Source: Whitmania pigra (lineage: Eukaryota; Annelida; Clitellata; Hirudinida; Haemopidae). Taken from it: a stretch of DNA of 64,000 nucleotides. The position numbers and the translations under genes were made by a program. Positions 11,798-24,099 of this stretch are shown in pieces. The first letter of the stretch is position 1, and each line of letters begins with the position of its first letter. Below the pieces are notes generated by a model. It searched no databases. It saw only the letters and a program-made list of their open reading frames with translations, and was not told the DNA's origin. The DNA is taken from the NCBI GenBank assembly GCA_021613335.1, contig JAJTWR010000001.1, positions 817,035 to 881,034 on the forward strand, written 5' to 3'.

Positions 11798-14155
11798 CTA
11801 ACGAACAATAGTTCCATTCCAATCGTATTTAACAAGAACGTCAGGCAGTAGGTTAATGTAGCTCGCATTCCAAGTTTCCAACAACTGATATGCAGTTTCT
11901 TTTTCTTTACCGCTAAAGTGCAGGCCATTTTCTCTTCTATTTATGGATAAGCAGGACTTTGTATTCCCGTTCATTTCTCCCAGGTTGTTGAAGACTGTGA
12001 AAGCTTTTTTCATATCTGTAAAATAGATGAACCACATTGACCACATGTTTTCCTGCTTTCCTTCGGCCTCATGCTGCTTGTACCAGATCGTTGAAAGAGC
12101 TCCTTCTACGTACGGATGGAATGTGGAAGCGTTAGGAGATGATCTGATTTCATGGTACCAATCCTAAAAATATTTTAACATGATGATATCATTTAAATTG
12201 TGCTTTAAATTATTATTATTATTAATAGTTTTATAACTAATAATATTAAGAACTAAATATGATCTGAGAAAGAAAAAGAAAAACATAATTTTGTTGTTTA
12301 AGTTGTTGACAAGTGGAATGGGAGATTAGTTAGTCTTTCCTTTTTTGTCTGTACATATTCAAAGACCAGAGGACATAAAAGAAAACTAATGACAAGATTG
12401 GTCGAAAAAGATTGCAGGAAATTTTTCTTTGGTATCAGAGTGGTTCAGGAATGGAACAGTTTGCCTCAAGATGTTTTGACGTCACAGGATGTCCCAAGGT
12501 CCATAAACGAGTTGTAAACTGGAATTTCATTTTTTTCTCCATCTAGGTCTGATAACTGGTACTTATTTAAGTGATGTCGTCCCCCCATATGCGGTGCACA
12601 ACATTTATTCATATTCACTTTCATTTGCCATCTGTTGAACCATTCAATTACATTATCCACGTCTACCTTTAATTTGTTGCAGTCCTCCTCTTCGCTAATA
12701 ACTCTATGCATTTCGTATCATCCGCAAACAAGAACAAGTTTTCACAAAGTGTGTAGACGTCGTTGATATGAGAAAAACAACAGTGGTCCGAGTACACTGC
12801 CTTGAGGGACTTCGCTTGTCAAAGGCGACGAATCTGACAACTCCCCTCTAACTCTCACCTGGAAGCTCTGGCCCGAAAATAGTTACCAATCCACACAACA
12901 ACTATGTATGATGCACTCCTTACCTCTCCAGCTTAAAGAATAGCTTTTCATGCGAGATCTTATTAAAGGTTTTTCACATTAACTAAGTAAACATTCTTGT
13001 TTCCACTACCAATCCTGAGGACTTTTAAGTAACTAAAATAACCAGATCACAACAAGACATTACAATAATAGTGAATGCTGAGGTTATAATATAATAATTA
13101 TATTATTATAATTTTTACAAATTAATTAACAACCTGAAACTCCGCCCATAATTTTGGATGTGGCGAGAAGCCCCATGTTCCTATACACGAGTACATGAAG
13201 GCAGACTGATTTTTGGCAACTGATAAAAATACGTAATATGTTTTAAATTAAATTAATAAGTTAAAAATAATATAAATTAATAAATTTGAAATTAAACTAA
13301 ACTAATAAATTATTCAGAACAAAGTTTATATTATAATGTCTTCACATTCGACAATTAAAGCATTTTAAATACGGTTATGAGTACAGAATATGCATTGATG
13401 TAGTTTTGAAAAATACCTTTTAACGGCTGTTTGGTATTGTGAGCCATGGCAAAGTCACTCAAAATAGTGGTGCCTGCATAATCCTTGTAGTCAACGTACT
13501 TTCTGTGGGCAGCTTTCAACCAGCGATACGCTTGGGAAGAGACACTTAGATCGTCTTCTAGTATGAGTACAATTTCATGGTAGTCATTCGCATTAAAAGG
13601 AACAGATTCAATGGCTTTGAGATTTTTTTGATAAGGAGGAGCATTCTTGGGTCTCCAGGTATCGATCCATTGGCCCGATATTCCCGCGTGGGAAGTCTGG
13701 ACATGTACCCTGGTCCGACCCCTCTTCCATTTGAATTTGCTGACTGCTTCGAAGGTTTCACTGTGGATTTGTCCCGTAGCGTTTCTATCAAGCCAGATTT
13801 CTAGAATGCCTTTGTCATCGTCTAGTTCGAGATTTTGGAGGGAATTGAGAAGTTTCATAACACTGACCATGCGATTGTAGGTGATGACGATGAGTCTCAA
13901 ATCTACTTCTTCCTCGTAAACGCATGGAATTCCAGTCGTACAGTTAAAGGGTTTAGCGCCGGTGTCATTCTTTGATACGGTAGATTCTACATTATGTAAT
14001 GTCTTTGTTGCAAACATCTCATGATATTTCCAGACTACTTGGCTTTTCCCAAATGAAATATGGTCACTTGTGGAGGATAAATGGTTGAGTATTGTTATTA
14101 AACTGATGAAACCGAGAAGAAGAAGAAAGGGGTGGAAACGTGTTTTCACTGACAT
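11798..14155 (-). CDS. Type II membrane glycosyltransferase, GnT-I-like GT-A fold
   Basis: Three minus-strand exons, 13417-14155, 13134-13219 and 11798-12163, join in frame (phases 1 and 0; donors AAAAG/GTATTT and TTTCAG/GTTGTT) to give about 396 residues. Residues 1-8 are basic (MSVKTRFH), 9-25 are a membrane anchor, then a stem leads to a catalytic region starting LRLIVITYNRM (~87-97). An EDD triad at ~200-202 (LILEDDLSVS) matches the metal-binding motif of beta-1,2-N-acetylglucosaminyltransferase I, as does SGQWIDTWRP. Exon 2 has YSCIGTWGFSPHP and exon 3 DWYHEIRSSPNAS. It is expected to act in the Golgi lumen on glycans; acceptor unknown. A LINE fragment pair lies in intron 2. The 5' end is duplicated near 32 kb. 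Confidence 0.8.
12310..12482 (+). mobile_element. LINE 3' coding end (RT C-terminus), plus strand
   Basis: The plus strand encodes YSKTRGHKRKLMTRL and FFFGIRVVQEWNSLPQDV, the usual C-terminal end of CR1/Jockey-like RT ORFs. It abuts, in opposite orientation, an RT core fragment. Lies in intron 2 of the glycosyltransferase. Confidence 0.65.
12484..13020 (-). mobile_element. LINE reverse-transcriptase core fragment, minus strand
   Basis: The minus strand gives VPQGSVLGPLLF, a one-base frame break, then INDVYTLCENLFLFADD (catalytic FADD in place of YADD) and NVIEWFNRWQMKVN. Non-LTR RT palm motifs in correct order; frameshifts show it is dead. Confidence 0.7.
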
Positions 14156-14695
14156 TTGGATACCTTTATTTAAACAATGAATTTTAAAAAAGTAATGAGT
14201 TAATCAACCATTAACTAAAATTATGGATGCTGAATTTGTAAAGCTATTAAATAAATTTTCAAATAAAAAATTAGTCATATTATCCGTAAAAATTTCAATT
14301 GCGATTTCAATTCTTTATAAATCTTTAATCAAATATTTATAAATTAACGCATATAATTTAATTATAATAAAGTACCAACTAATTCTTAATTTATAAATTA
14401 TTCCATTTGGCACTTGTGAAATAATAATATTAATAATAATAATAATATTATTAAATTTGAGATAAAATTACTAAATGTCCTTTTTTTATCTAACCTTTAC
14501 AGTTTTAGCAAATATTTGTTACATCGACGACTACTACGTTAAATCCAAAGCTTGCTTCTATGCACTGACCAAGCTTGTCTGTTTACCTTTACTTATTTGG
14601 ACAGTCAGACCATCTCATTAATGAATCGAAATTCTTATTGTTATTATGTTATTGGTCTTACTTACTGATACTCCGCATTGGTTAAAGACCACAAA

Positions 14696-15022
<327 letters not shown>

Positions 15023-15871
15023 GTCGTCAGTTATGAAAAATATGTCATGACAAGGTGATGATAACATATCTGAACTATGACCTAAATAACTCACTGCGCC
15101 TTTATTGTCTCAAGAATTTACCGTTACTCTTTGACATATTTCATTCAGGTTCTAGCTCCTCCTTTTTCCATCACCTGAACTCCTCGACAGATTGCAAGTT
15201 GATTAATACCTCATGAACGTGTGATCTTTGGCAATTTCCTTGACAAAAGGCCAAACGCCTCATTCCAACCCATCCATCGCAATCCCGAATTCCAAAAATG
15301 CATACGACTACGAGACTATATAGTATTGGGTTAGGACAGCAGATTTCTATCAGGTCATGCTGCATGGAGTCATCTACGTATTGCCGGCAACCAATTATGG
15401 CAAATCAGCAAAAGTAAGCAGAACTGCAACGTAAATTAATAAGAGGATAAAGTCGCGATGAGCGACTGAAACTCTACCGAGCGAGTAAATATAATATAAA
15501 TTTAAACAAACTAAAAATAAAAACAAGATTTTAACTATGCACGACCTACGACGTACCTTAGCGAGATATATATATATATTTATTTATTTATTAATATATA
15601 TATAATAACTTAATATCAGAAATGTTGTGAAAAATGCTGTCTCCGAGAGAAAATGTATTTTAAACAATACCATAACATTAAGAATGTGGCCGTCCATAGA
15701 AACCATTAAAGCTTTTTTGCAAATCCATTGTTTGCTTCGTTCGTCTCCATATCGACGTTTCCTTTTTTAACACCTTCCATACAACCCTTCTAAGATTTTC
15801 GTTAAAAAGTCTGAAAAATTTGAGGATTTATTTAGAAATTTCAGGCCATAAAAACACTTTTATATTTAAAA

Positions 15872-17215
15872 ATGATTTTTAAATTATTAACAGCTTTACT
15901 CATTTACAACCTGAATATTTCAGAATCCATTTTCAGAAGCACATTTCAAATGACACTCGACTGTTACGGCAAACCAGGATGTGCCTTGGACCTTCCATCT
16001 GCAGTTGAAACAGGAGTAAAAACCAAAAGCTGTTGTGCAGTGATTTGCAAGGATCAGATGAACTGCACGAGCTTCAACTACTTTGAAAATAATAAAACAT
16101 GTCAGTTGTTTCGCTTCCTTCCCTTCAAGATCATGTCCTTTCCTAAATGTTACAACTATTACGTGAGTTTTAGTTTGATTTGCAGATTTTGACAAATTGG
16201 TAAAAAATGTTCTTTCGAAAATAAATAAATGAAATAAACTGAAAAGAGTTAAATTGTTACTATGATATCTTTTTTGTAGATGCCTTCAAAGATCGTCTTG
16301 CCAAGTAAATTTAGTTTTGCAGTGAATTATTTAATTAATAAAATGAAAATAATAACATAAACATTTACTTTAAAAAATAATTTTACTAAATTACATAAAT
16401 TATAAATTTTGAATTTCAGCAAACGGAAATCTTGCCTTAAAAAGAGAAACATGTCAGAGTTCAACAGATGCAGTTTCTATGGGCAAGCTCTCGTCATGGC
16501 TGGCAGTGGATGATTTGCATGGAACTGTTGTTGGGAAAGCACAATGTGCTCAAATTAATGATTCTAACGGAGGAGAGAACTGGTTCATGGTGGATTTGAG
16601 GCAAACTGTTGGTGTCAGTCTCGTTCGCATTTTGACGTTTTTGGGAACTTGTAGGTTTTTCAGTTAATTATTCATTTGATTAAAATAAGTTGCACAACTG
16701 AGATAACTCAGGATGTTACTGTTAATTCACCCTTAAAAGTCTAAATGCTCTAAAAATATTTCTGAATTTATTTGTATCTCAAGTATAACGTAATTTCTAT
16801 AATGAATTAGGACAGTCAAGATTTCGAAAGGTAATCGCAACTATAAAACATTCGGATATCTTTATGTAAAAAATAAAATAGCTAAATGCCATTAAAAAGA
16901 AAATTATAAAATGATTATAGATGAAGAAATTAGCATTTATTTATACAATTAAAAAACGTATTTGAAGCTTTCAATCTCAAGAGATACCTCAACCTGATCA
17001 TTGGTCTCACCAATGATTCTTGGCTCGTAAAGAGACCAGTAAGAAACACCTATCCTTTGTGTGGAATCTACCCTAAAATACCGAATTCTAGTTCATGGAT
17101 TGAAGTCAATTGTTCTACCAACGGAGCACGACCAGTGAGATACGTCATTGTCCAACAAACTCCAGTCAAGTCGTCCATTGGGAAATTGAGTCTGTGTGAA
17201 GTTCAGGTTTTTTAA
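15872..17215 (+). CDS. Gene B: secreted PAN-like + F-type-lectin-like protein
   Basis: Exons 15872-16162, 16280-16304, 16420-16654 and 16984-17215 splice to 783 nt, 260 residues. The start is the ATG before MIFKLLTALLIYNL (signal peptide). Exon 1 has ISES in place of ISEC but gains a cysteine at KSCCAVIC, a mark shared only with gene G. The loop is DDLHGTVVGKAQC followed by AQINDSNGGE. Exon 3 ends with codon AG/A (Arg). Exon 4 is the 232-nt form, ending SSIGKLSLCEVQVF. Intron 1 is 117 nt, intron 2 115 nt and intron 3 329 nt. The TATA is weak (TTAAAAAGTCTGAAAAA). Intact; sister of G by segmental duplication. Confidence 0.87.
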
Positions 17216-19655
17216 AGATTTTGAATGTTGAAAATTGATGTTGAAATGAATTTCTTTGCATTTTCAAACTGACATTTTTGTGACTAGGTTGTGAGTCGCA
17301 AAATCTCGGAAAATTTATTTCCTGAAATCTTTTAAATTTTTTAAAGTATTTTAAAACTTAGTTTTGTTGCAAGGTTTGGTTGATGTATTCTTACAATTTT
17401 ATTCATTCACCATATATTCTGTTGTTATAATCTTTATAATCATAATCATTATCGTCATCACCATTTTGCAGATTATTGATTCATCCATGTTTCCTCCTTT
17501 GTGCATGGACAAGATCTCATTTTGCATCAGTTCAGCAACAACTTTTATTCGTATTACATGATTTTGTGATTTTGGTATCTATGTAATACTATTAATTTTA
17601 AATTAATATTTTTTTTTACAAATCACATATTTATTTTATGAAACGCGCTTAAATTGCAGTACATTTTTAGGATGATGCATCTGGTTACGATGTTTAAATG
17701 GTTTGTTAATTATTTTAACTATTTTTAATTTAATTATATTAAATCATAACAATGAAATTCCAATAAATTTATTAAAATACCTTTATTGGTGTAATATGAT
17801 GGTTTAGCTTCAAATATTTTATGCATTGCGTTGACTCGGTATAAGGACGTTAATTTATTTACCTACCGGGTAGATCGCAGGTGTTTCCTTTTTGTGTTCT
17901 GAATATTATTGAGGTGGTTTTTCAGAAAAACATTTCATCTTGAATTAGTTAAAATATTAAATTATAACACAAAATATAATGTAATGAAAATATTGTAAAA
18001 TATAACGTATATCTGTATATGTCCATATTAATAATATTAATAATATAATCTTTCTCAGCTTTCTAGTTTAGTTTCTCATGAAGCGGTTGGGGTCATTGGG
18101 ATTTGTTTCCCTGCAATGCGCAGTGTTGTCCTGGAGGAATCCAGCCTTGATGTATTATTATTAAAAACAACAAAATAAGATTTCTTAACAAAAACACGAA
18201 AACATTTTAGATAAAAATTTCTCTAAAAAAACCCATTAAAACAAGTTTCTTTACCTTTCCTTATTCAGAATAAATTAAGATTTAAATAAATTATAATAAT
18301 TCTAAAATTGCTATTATAATCTTTTCTATACAAATGAAGTAATCAAATGAGTGCTTCAGTAATATTATTATAATTGCAGTATTATTATTAAATAATTGTT
18401 GATTTCCTGGGGTCAGTCATTTAAACCAAATTTATAAAATAATATCTAATTATAATACTAATGTCAATATTAGTCATTTAAAAATAATTTATATAAATAT
18501 AATAAATATAACTTGTGACCAAATACTTCCCTATTCGTTTTTATTTATTCAGAATACTGCCTGAAAACCGAGGGTGTTTCTGATTGTGATGATGTCGACG
18601 GATGGATGGACCTCTTAACTTTGTATTCTTAGAAAGGAATTTACTGAATTGAAATTTATTTGGTAAAATAATTTCCGTGACTGGAAACTGCGGTTGAAAC
18701 TTATAATTTTGGGGTAGTTTAAATAGTAGCCGAACTATCGCAAACTTTGAAGTTACAATTTTAATAACAGATTTAATAATTGTACGTCTTGACTAATTAA
18801 AGTATTAAATAATTACTATTATTTTAATATTAATAATTTTTTATAATTCATATATTTATTACGCGCTTAAATTGCAGTACATATTTCTGATCCTACAATT
18901 CAACGTTCAAGTGAGATTCAAATTTATTCGTTAACATGCCCAATAAGATTCAAAAGTGTTTCTGTGCTTTCAAGACATTCATTAATTTTATTAAAAGCGA
19001 TGATGATTTATTATTTAATATATATAACAATTAAATAAAATCATGCAATAAACAATACGCCTTAATTTTTCCCCATATATTTTATGTTTTCCATGTCTAG
19101 GTAAACATATTTAATTACATAAAGAATAAATTTAACTGCAGCAGAACTTAATCACTTTTTTTTTAATTTCAAATATTCACAAATTTATTAACGCAAGAGT
19201 TTCCATTGGCAACAATTTGAGGAAAATTGCACAGAAATACCATCGATTTGCATGCAGAATTCTGAATAAGCAAGTAACAATAGGTAAGGAAGCGTATTGA
19301 CTTGGAGGAGAAAATGTTTGATTATTTGGATGATGATGTTGATGATGATGATGATCACAGAATCGTACAACATGAAAGAAAGTTGTTGCTGGACTGATGG
19401 ATGCTTTCCATAAACGTACGAGGAATAATCAAGAAGATGAAGATGACGATTATGATAATGTTTATGAAGATTACACAACAAAACCTACAATGAATGAATG
19501 TAATTGCAAAAATATGTCAATTAAACCAATCATAAAATATGAGAAAAACTTTAAAAAATTCCAGGAAAAAATGATTCCAATATTTTGTTTGTCACAACCG
19601 CGTCAGTTTGGAAATTCAAAGAAATTTGATTCAACTTCAATCTTCAATTTTCAAA
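17216..19655. other. 3' flanks between convergent genes B and C
   Basis: No gene. Both ends carry the family's conserved 3'-flank block (17360-17570 and, inverted, 19330-19640: GAT-rich tract, then a GTTGTTGCTGGA-type stretch). A dispersed element at 18075-18175 recurs at 51855-51975, and a block at 18397-18600 recurs twice near 36 kb. Confidence 0.6.
18075..18175. repeat. Dispersed repeat, copy 1 (second copy 51855-51975)
   Basis: GAAGCGGTTGGGGTCATTGG and TGTCCTGGAGGAATCCAGCC are shared almost exactly with 51855-51975, both followed by ATTATTATTAAAAACAACA. The short trinucleotide-like tail suggests a SINE or a LINE 3' end; family not recognised. Confidence 0.5.
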
Positions 19656-19659
19656 ATCT

Positions 19660-21015
19660 TTAAAAGACCTGAACTTCACACAGATTCATGTATCCACCAC
19701 TGGGCGAGTTGAGTGGAGTTTGTTGGACAATGACGTATCTCACTGGTTGTGCTCCATTGGTGGAACAATTGACTTCAAACCAGGAACTAGAACTCGGTGT
19801 TTTATGGTAGATTCCACACAAAGGATAGGTGTTTCTTACTGGTCTCTTTACGAGCCAAGAATCATTGGTGAGACCAATGATCAGGTTGAGGTATCTCACT
19901 AATTCATTAGCTTAAAATGTGAATTTTTGTATTTTTAAAAATATATATATTTCTGTCGTATATTCACTAATGCTGATTAGCAAGTTATTTTTCAATTAAA
20001 ATGTTTACCAAAAATTTGGCGTTATATTAAATTGCGATTATATGTCGTTCATTGCATGAACTGCGAATATTCTAATTCATCGTAGAAATTACTTTTTACT
20101 TTAAGCACAAATACATTTACATCCCATAAAATAACTTTAAAACGCATTTGAATTTCTAAAATTAAATTAACTGTTAGACCAATTTGATCTAAATAATCTT
20201 AGTTAATCAAATGAAAAATCACATCTAAAAACCTACCAGTAGTCAAAAACGTCAAAACGCGGACGAGACTGACGACAACAGTTTGCCTCAAATCCACCAT
20301 GAACCAGTTCTCTCCTCCGTCAGGATCCTTAGTTTGAGAACATTGTGCCATAAAAACATCGGTTCCATGAAAATCATCCACTGCCAGCCATGACGAGAGG
20401 TTGCCCTTAGGAACTGCATCTGTTGAACTCTGACATGTTTGTCTTTTTGAGGCAAGATTTCCGTTTGCTGAAATTCGAAATTAATAATTTATTTAACTTA
20501 GTAAAAATATTCTTTAAAATAAATACGTATTTTATTAATCTTTTTTTTTTCTTAATAAGTAAATAATTTACTGCAAAACTAAGTTTACTTGGCAAGATGA
20601 TCCTTGAAGGCATCTACAAAGAAGATATCAATATAACTCAGTTTATATCATTTATTTATTTACGAAAAAATCTGTCAAATGTACCAATTTGTCAAAATCT
20701 GCAAATCAATTTAAAACTCACATAGTAGTTGTAACATTTAGGATAGGACATGATCTTGAAGGGAAGGAAGTGAAACAACTGACATGTTTTATTATTTTCC
20801 AAGTAGCTGAAGCTCGTGCAGTTCATCTGAATCTTGCAAATCATTGCACACCAGCTTTTGGTTTTTACTCCTGTTTCAACTGAAGATGGAAGGTCCAAAG
20901 CACATCCTGGTTTGCCATAACAGTCGAGTATCATCTGAAATGTGCTTCTGAAATTGGATTCTGAAATATTCACGAAGTTGTAAATGAGTAAAGCTGTTAA
21001 TATTCTGAAAACCAT
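19660..21015 (-). CDS. Gene C: secreted PAN-like + F-type-lectin-like protein
   Basis: Minus-strand exons 20722-21015, 20589-20613, 20233-20467 and 19660-19894 splice to 789 nt, 262 residues. The signal peptide is MVFRILTALLIYNFV. The N-terminal motif is NISESN, so this copy lacks the extra exon 1 cysteine, and exon 3 ends TFLTTGR without the Cys seen in A, B, E, G and N. The loop is DDFHGTDVFMAQC followed by SQTKDPDGGE; the domain motif reads VDLRQTVVV rather than VGV. Exon 3 begins NGNLASKRQTCQSS, shared with N. No disruption seen. Confidence 0.87.
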
Positions 21016-21078
21016 TTTTTAAATATAACAGTGATTTTAATGCCTGAAATTTCAAAATAACTCCTCAGAAGTTTCAGA

Positions 21079-21086
21079 CTTTTATA
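21079..21086 (-). promoter_or_regulatory. TATA box of gene C
   Basis: TATAAAAG on the minus strand, followed by TCTGAAACTT, 64-71 nt upstream of the gene C ATG; same position and context as in genes E, F, J and N. Confidence 0.55.
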
Positions 21087-21484
21087 AAAAATAACTTAAA
21101 AGATGATTAGAAAGGAAACATCGATTTGCAGACGAAGCAAACAATGGATTTGCAACAACCTTTAATTTTGATTATCAATCATGCCAGCTTCAATGGTTTC
21201 TACGGCCACATTCCGAATGTTATGGTATTGATCAAAATAAATTTTCTCTTGGAGACAGGAATTTTAACAACATATTTGATATTTGGTTCTTTTATATCGC
21301 TAAGGTACGTCATGCGCATCTAAAATTTAATTTCTATTTTTAGTTTGTTTTAATTTAGAATATACGGGATCCAGGATATTTGGAAGTTTAGCTTTTCATC
21401 ATATTTACTCGCTCAGTAGTTTAGTTGGTCATCGCGACTTTAGCCTCCTTACCTGTGCTAACTTATTTAGAATACTGCCTGCAA

Positions 21485-21645
21485 ATAGAGGGTGTTTCTG
21501 CAAAGTTTTTCTGCAATTGTTTCTTTTGATCATTCCCTAAGTTCCTGTCGCCTTGTTTGCAAGAAAGAGTTTGATTTGGAGTTGGATTTTAACATAGCTT
21601 ATCGAATGACTTTACAACATAATCGAGCTATTAGATTTTTTATTT
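21485..21645 (+). other. Divergent conserved open block upstream of gene C
   Basis: Encodes SFDHSLSSCRLVCKKEFDLE and FNIAYRMTLQHNRAIRF, open through the block. The same ~49-codon stretch is open at 38812-38955 (upstream of H) and 54715-54870 (minus, upstream of M/N), each time divergent from the nearby lectin-like gene. Unknown function; may be an old transposon piece inside the duplicon. Confidence 0.4.
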
Positions 21646-22599
21646 TTTTTTATTTATTTAAAGATACGAACGAAGGGCCGAAGCCTCTAACACGATCGAA
21701 AAATAAACTTAAACGCGAAAACTAAGTTCATCACCGCTCGGGCAGATCTAGTTTGGGAAATCGAAAGCGAGGAGAAAAAGTTTAATAGGAGGTAATAAAT
21801 TTTCAAAGTTCTTGGAATCTGAGGTAGGGATTAAGATTTAGTTTACAGATTTCAGAATTAAAGCTGACTGGTTCGTGGCTGTAGTACTTCTCATTTGCTG
21901 AGATTCCAAACACCTTACAAACTGTCCAGTGGATGTAGCTTGCTACTTTTGTTATGTCTTTTGAAGTAATCCGTTGGAGCCATTGCTGTGCAGCCGGCAA
22001 CCAGATGACTCATATTAATATTTTTTTTTTATAATTCACACATTTATTTTATAAAACGCGCTTAAATTGCAGTACATATTTCTGATCCTACAATTCAAGG
22101 TCCAAGTGAGATTCATATTTATTCGTTAACATCCCCAATAAGATTCAAAAGTGTTTCTGTGCTTTCAAGACATTCATTAATTTTATTAAAAGCGATGATG
22201 ATTTATTATTTAATATTTATAACATTTAAATAAAATCATGCAATAAACATTACATCTTAATTTTTCTTTCTGAATAAGTAAGCAACAGGTAAGGAAGCTT
22301 ATTGACTTGGAGGAGAAAATGTTTAACTTTTTTGGATAATGATGATGATCACAGAATCCTACAACATGAATGAAAGTTGTTGCTGGAATGATGGATGCTT
22401 TCCATACACGTGCGAGGAAGATAAAGATGATGACGACGATGACGATTATGATTATGATTATGAAGAATATACAACAGAACCTGCCGTGAATGTCTTGCAA
22501 TTGTAAGAATAAATCAATTAGACCATTCATCAAATCTGAGAAAAAATGTTTCCAATATTTTGTTTGTCACAATTCATTTTTCAACTATCAAAATCTGTA

Positions 22600-22834
22600 A
22601 AAGACCTAAACTTCACACAGACACATCTTTCCACCAGTTATCCCCGACATGACTAAAGTTTGTTGGACAATGACGTATCTCACTGGTTATGCTCCATTGG
22701 TAGACCAATTGACTTCAATCCAAGAAGCAGAACTTGGTATTTTAGGGTAGATTCCACACAAAGGATAGGTGTTTCTTACTGGTCTCTTTACGAGCCAAGA
22801 ATCATTGGTGAGACCAATGATCAGGTTGAGGTAT
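22600..22834 (-). pseudogene. D: solitary exon 4 relic
   Basis: A minus-strand exon 4 copy with its acceptor (CTGAG/ATACC) at 22834. The domain's internal cysteine is Trp (VNWSTNG), the next Gln codon is a stop (TAA), and the terminal CEVQ reads CEV-stop. No exon 1, 2 or 3 is found upstream (22835-24000), so this is a fragment. Confidence 0.85.
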
Positions 22835-24031
22835 CTCAGATATTGATCAGCTTAAGTTGTGAATTTTTGTATTTTGAAAATAAATGCTAAAACTACATAT
22901 ACATTTTTGTAATTTCTTCACTAGTCATTAGCAAGTTATTTTTTCAGTTAAAATGTTTACCGAAAATTTGGCATTATATTAATTTGCGTTTATATTTAAA
23001 TAGCATGAACTGTGAATGTCCTAATTTATAGTAGAAATTGCAGTTTATTTGGTAAAATAATTTCCTTGACTGGAAACTGCGGTTGTAACTTATAATTTTG
23101 GGTAGTTTAAATCATAGTAGCCGAACTATCACCAACTTTTAAATGACAATTTTTACAACAGATTTAATAATTGTACATCTTGAAATTATTATGTAATACC
23201 ATTATTTTTATGTTAATAAATTTTTACAATTCGATATTAATAATGTTTTTTATAATTCACATATTTATTAAGCGCTTTAATTGCAGTACATATTTCTGAT
23301 CCCACAATTCAAGTGAGATTCATATTTATTCGTTAACATCCCGAATGAGATTCAAAAGTGTTTCTGTGTTTTCACGAAATTCATTAATTTTATTAAAGAC
23401 GATGATGATTTATTATTTAATATTTATAACAATTAAATAAAATCATGCAATAAACATTTTGTATTTTATGTTGTCGATGTCTATGTAAACATAATTAATT
23501 ACATAAAGAATAAATTTAACTCCAGCAGAACTTAATCATTTTTCTTTAATTTTAAATATTTGCAAACTTATTAACGCAGGGCTTTCTGTTGGTTACATTT
23601 TTGAGAAAAATTGCACAGAAACATCATAAAATTTAAATTTAATTAAGATCGTAATAATTACAGTTAAGTGATATTAAATACAATTTTAGTGACAGGTTCT
23701 AGCACCTCCTCATTCCTTCGCTCATGTTTTGCCCATCACCTGAACTCCTCGATAGATGGCAAGTTGATTAATACCTCATGAATATAATTTTAAATAAGAA
23801 ATATAGATGTATTTATAGATATAAAATAACATAATATCAAACATGATGTTAAAAAGTTTTAATCGATACCATCTAACGTTTGAGCATTAGGAATGTGGCC
23901 GTCCATAGAAACCTTTGAAGCTAGCATGATCGATATTCAAAATTAAAGGTTGTTGCAAATCCATTGTTTGCTTCGTTTGTCAGCAAATCGACGTTATCCT
24001 TTTAGACACTTTCTATACATCCCTTCAAAGA

Positions 24032-24039
24032 TATAAAAG
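24032..24039 (+). promoter_or_regulatory. TATA box of gene E
   Basis: TATAAAAG followed by TCTGAGAACATTGAGGCGC, 61-68 nt before the ATG. The TATA, the TCTGAGAACATTGAGG start region and the spacing recur before F (29739-29746), J (46271-46278) and N (55354-55361). Confidence 0.65.
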
Positions 24040-24099
24040 TCTGAGAACATTGAGGCGCAATTATATTTTTAGGCCATTTTACTTTTTTACATTTACAAA

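Noticed and set aside
22210..22533. Possible second gene in the conserved 3'-flank block (CCW--GCFPYT and acidic run)
   Set aside because: The block recurs after most copies, but the frame is kept in only one or two (49457-49696), and is broken or changed in the others.
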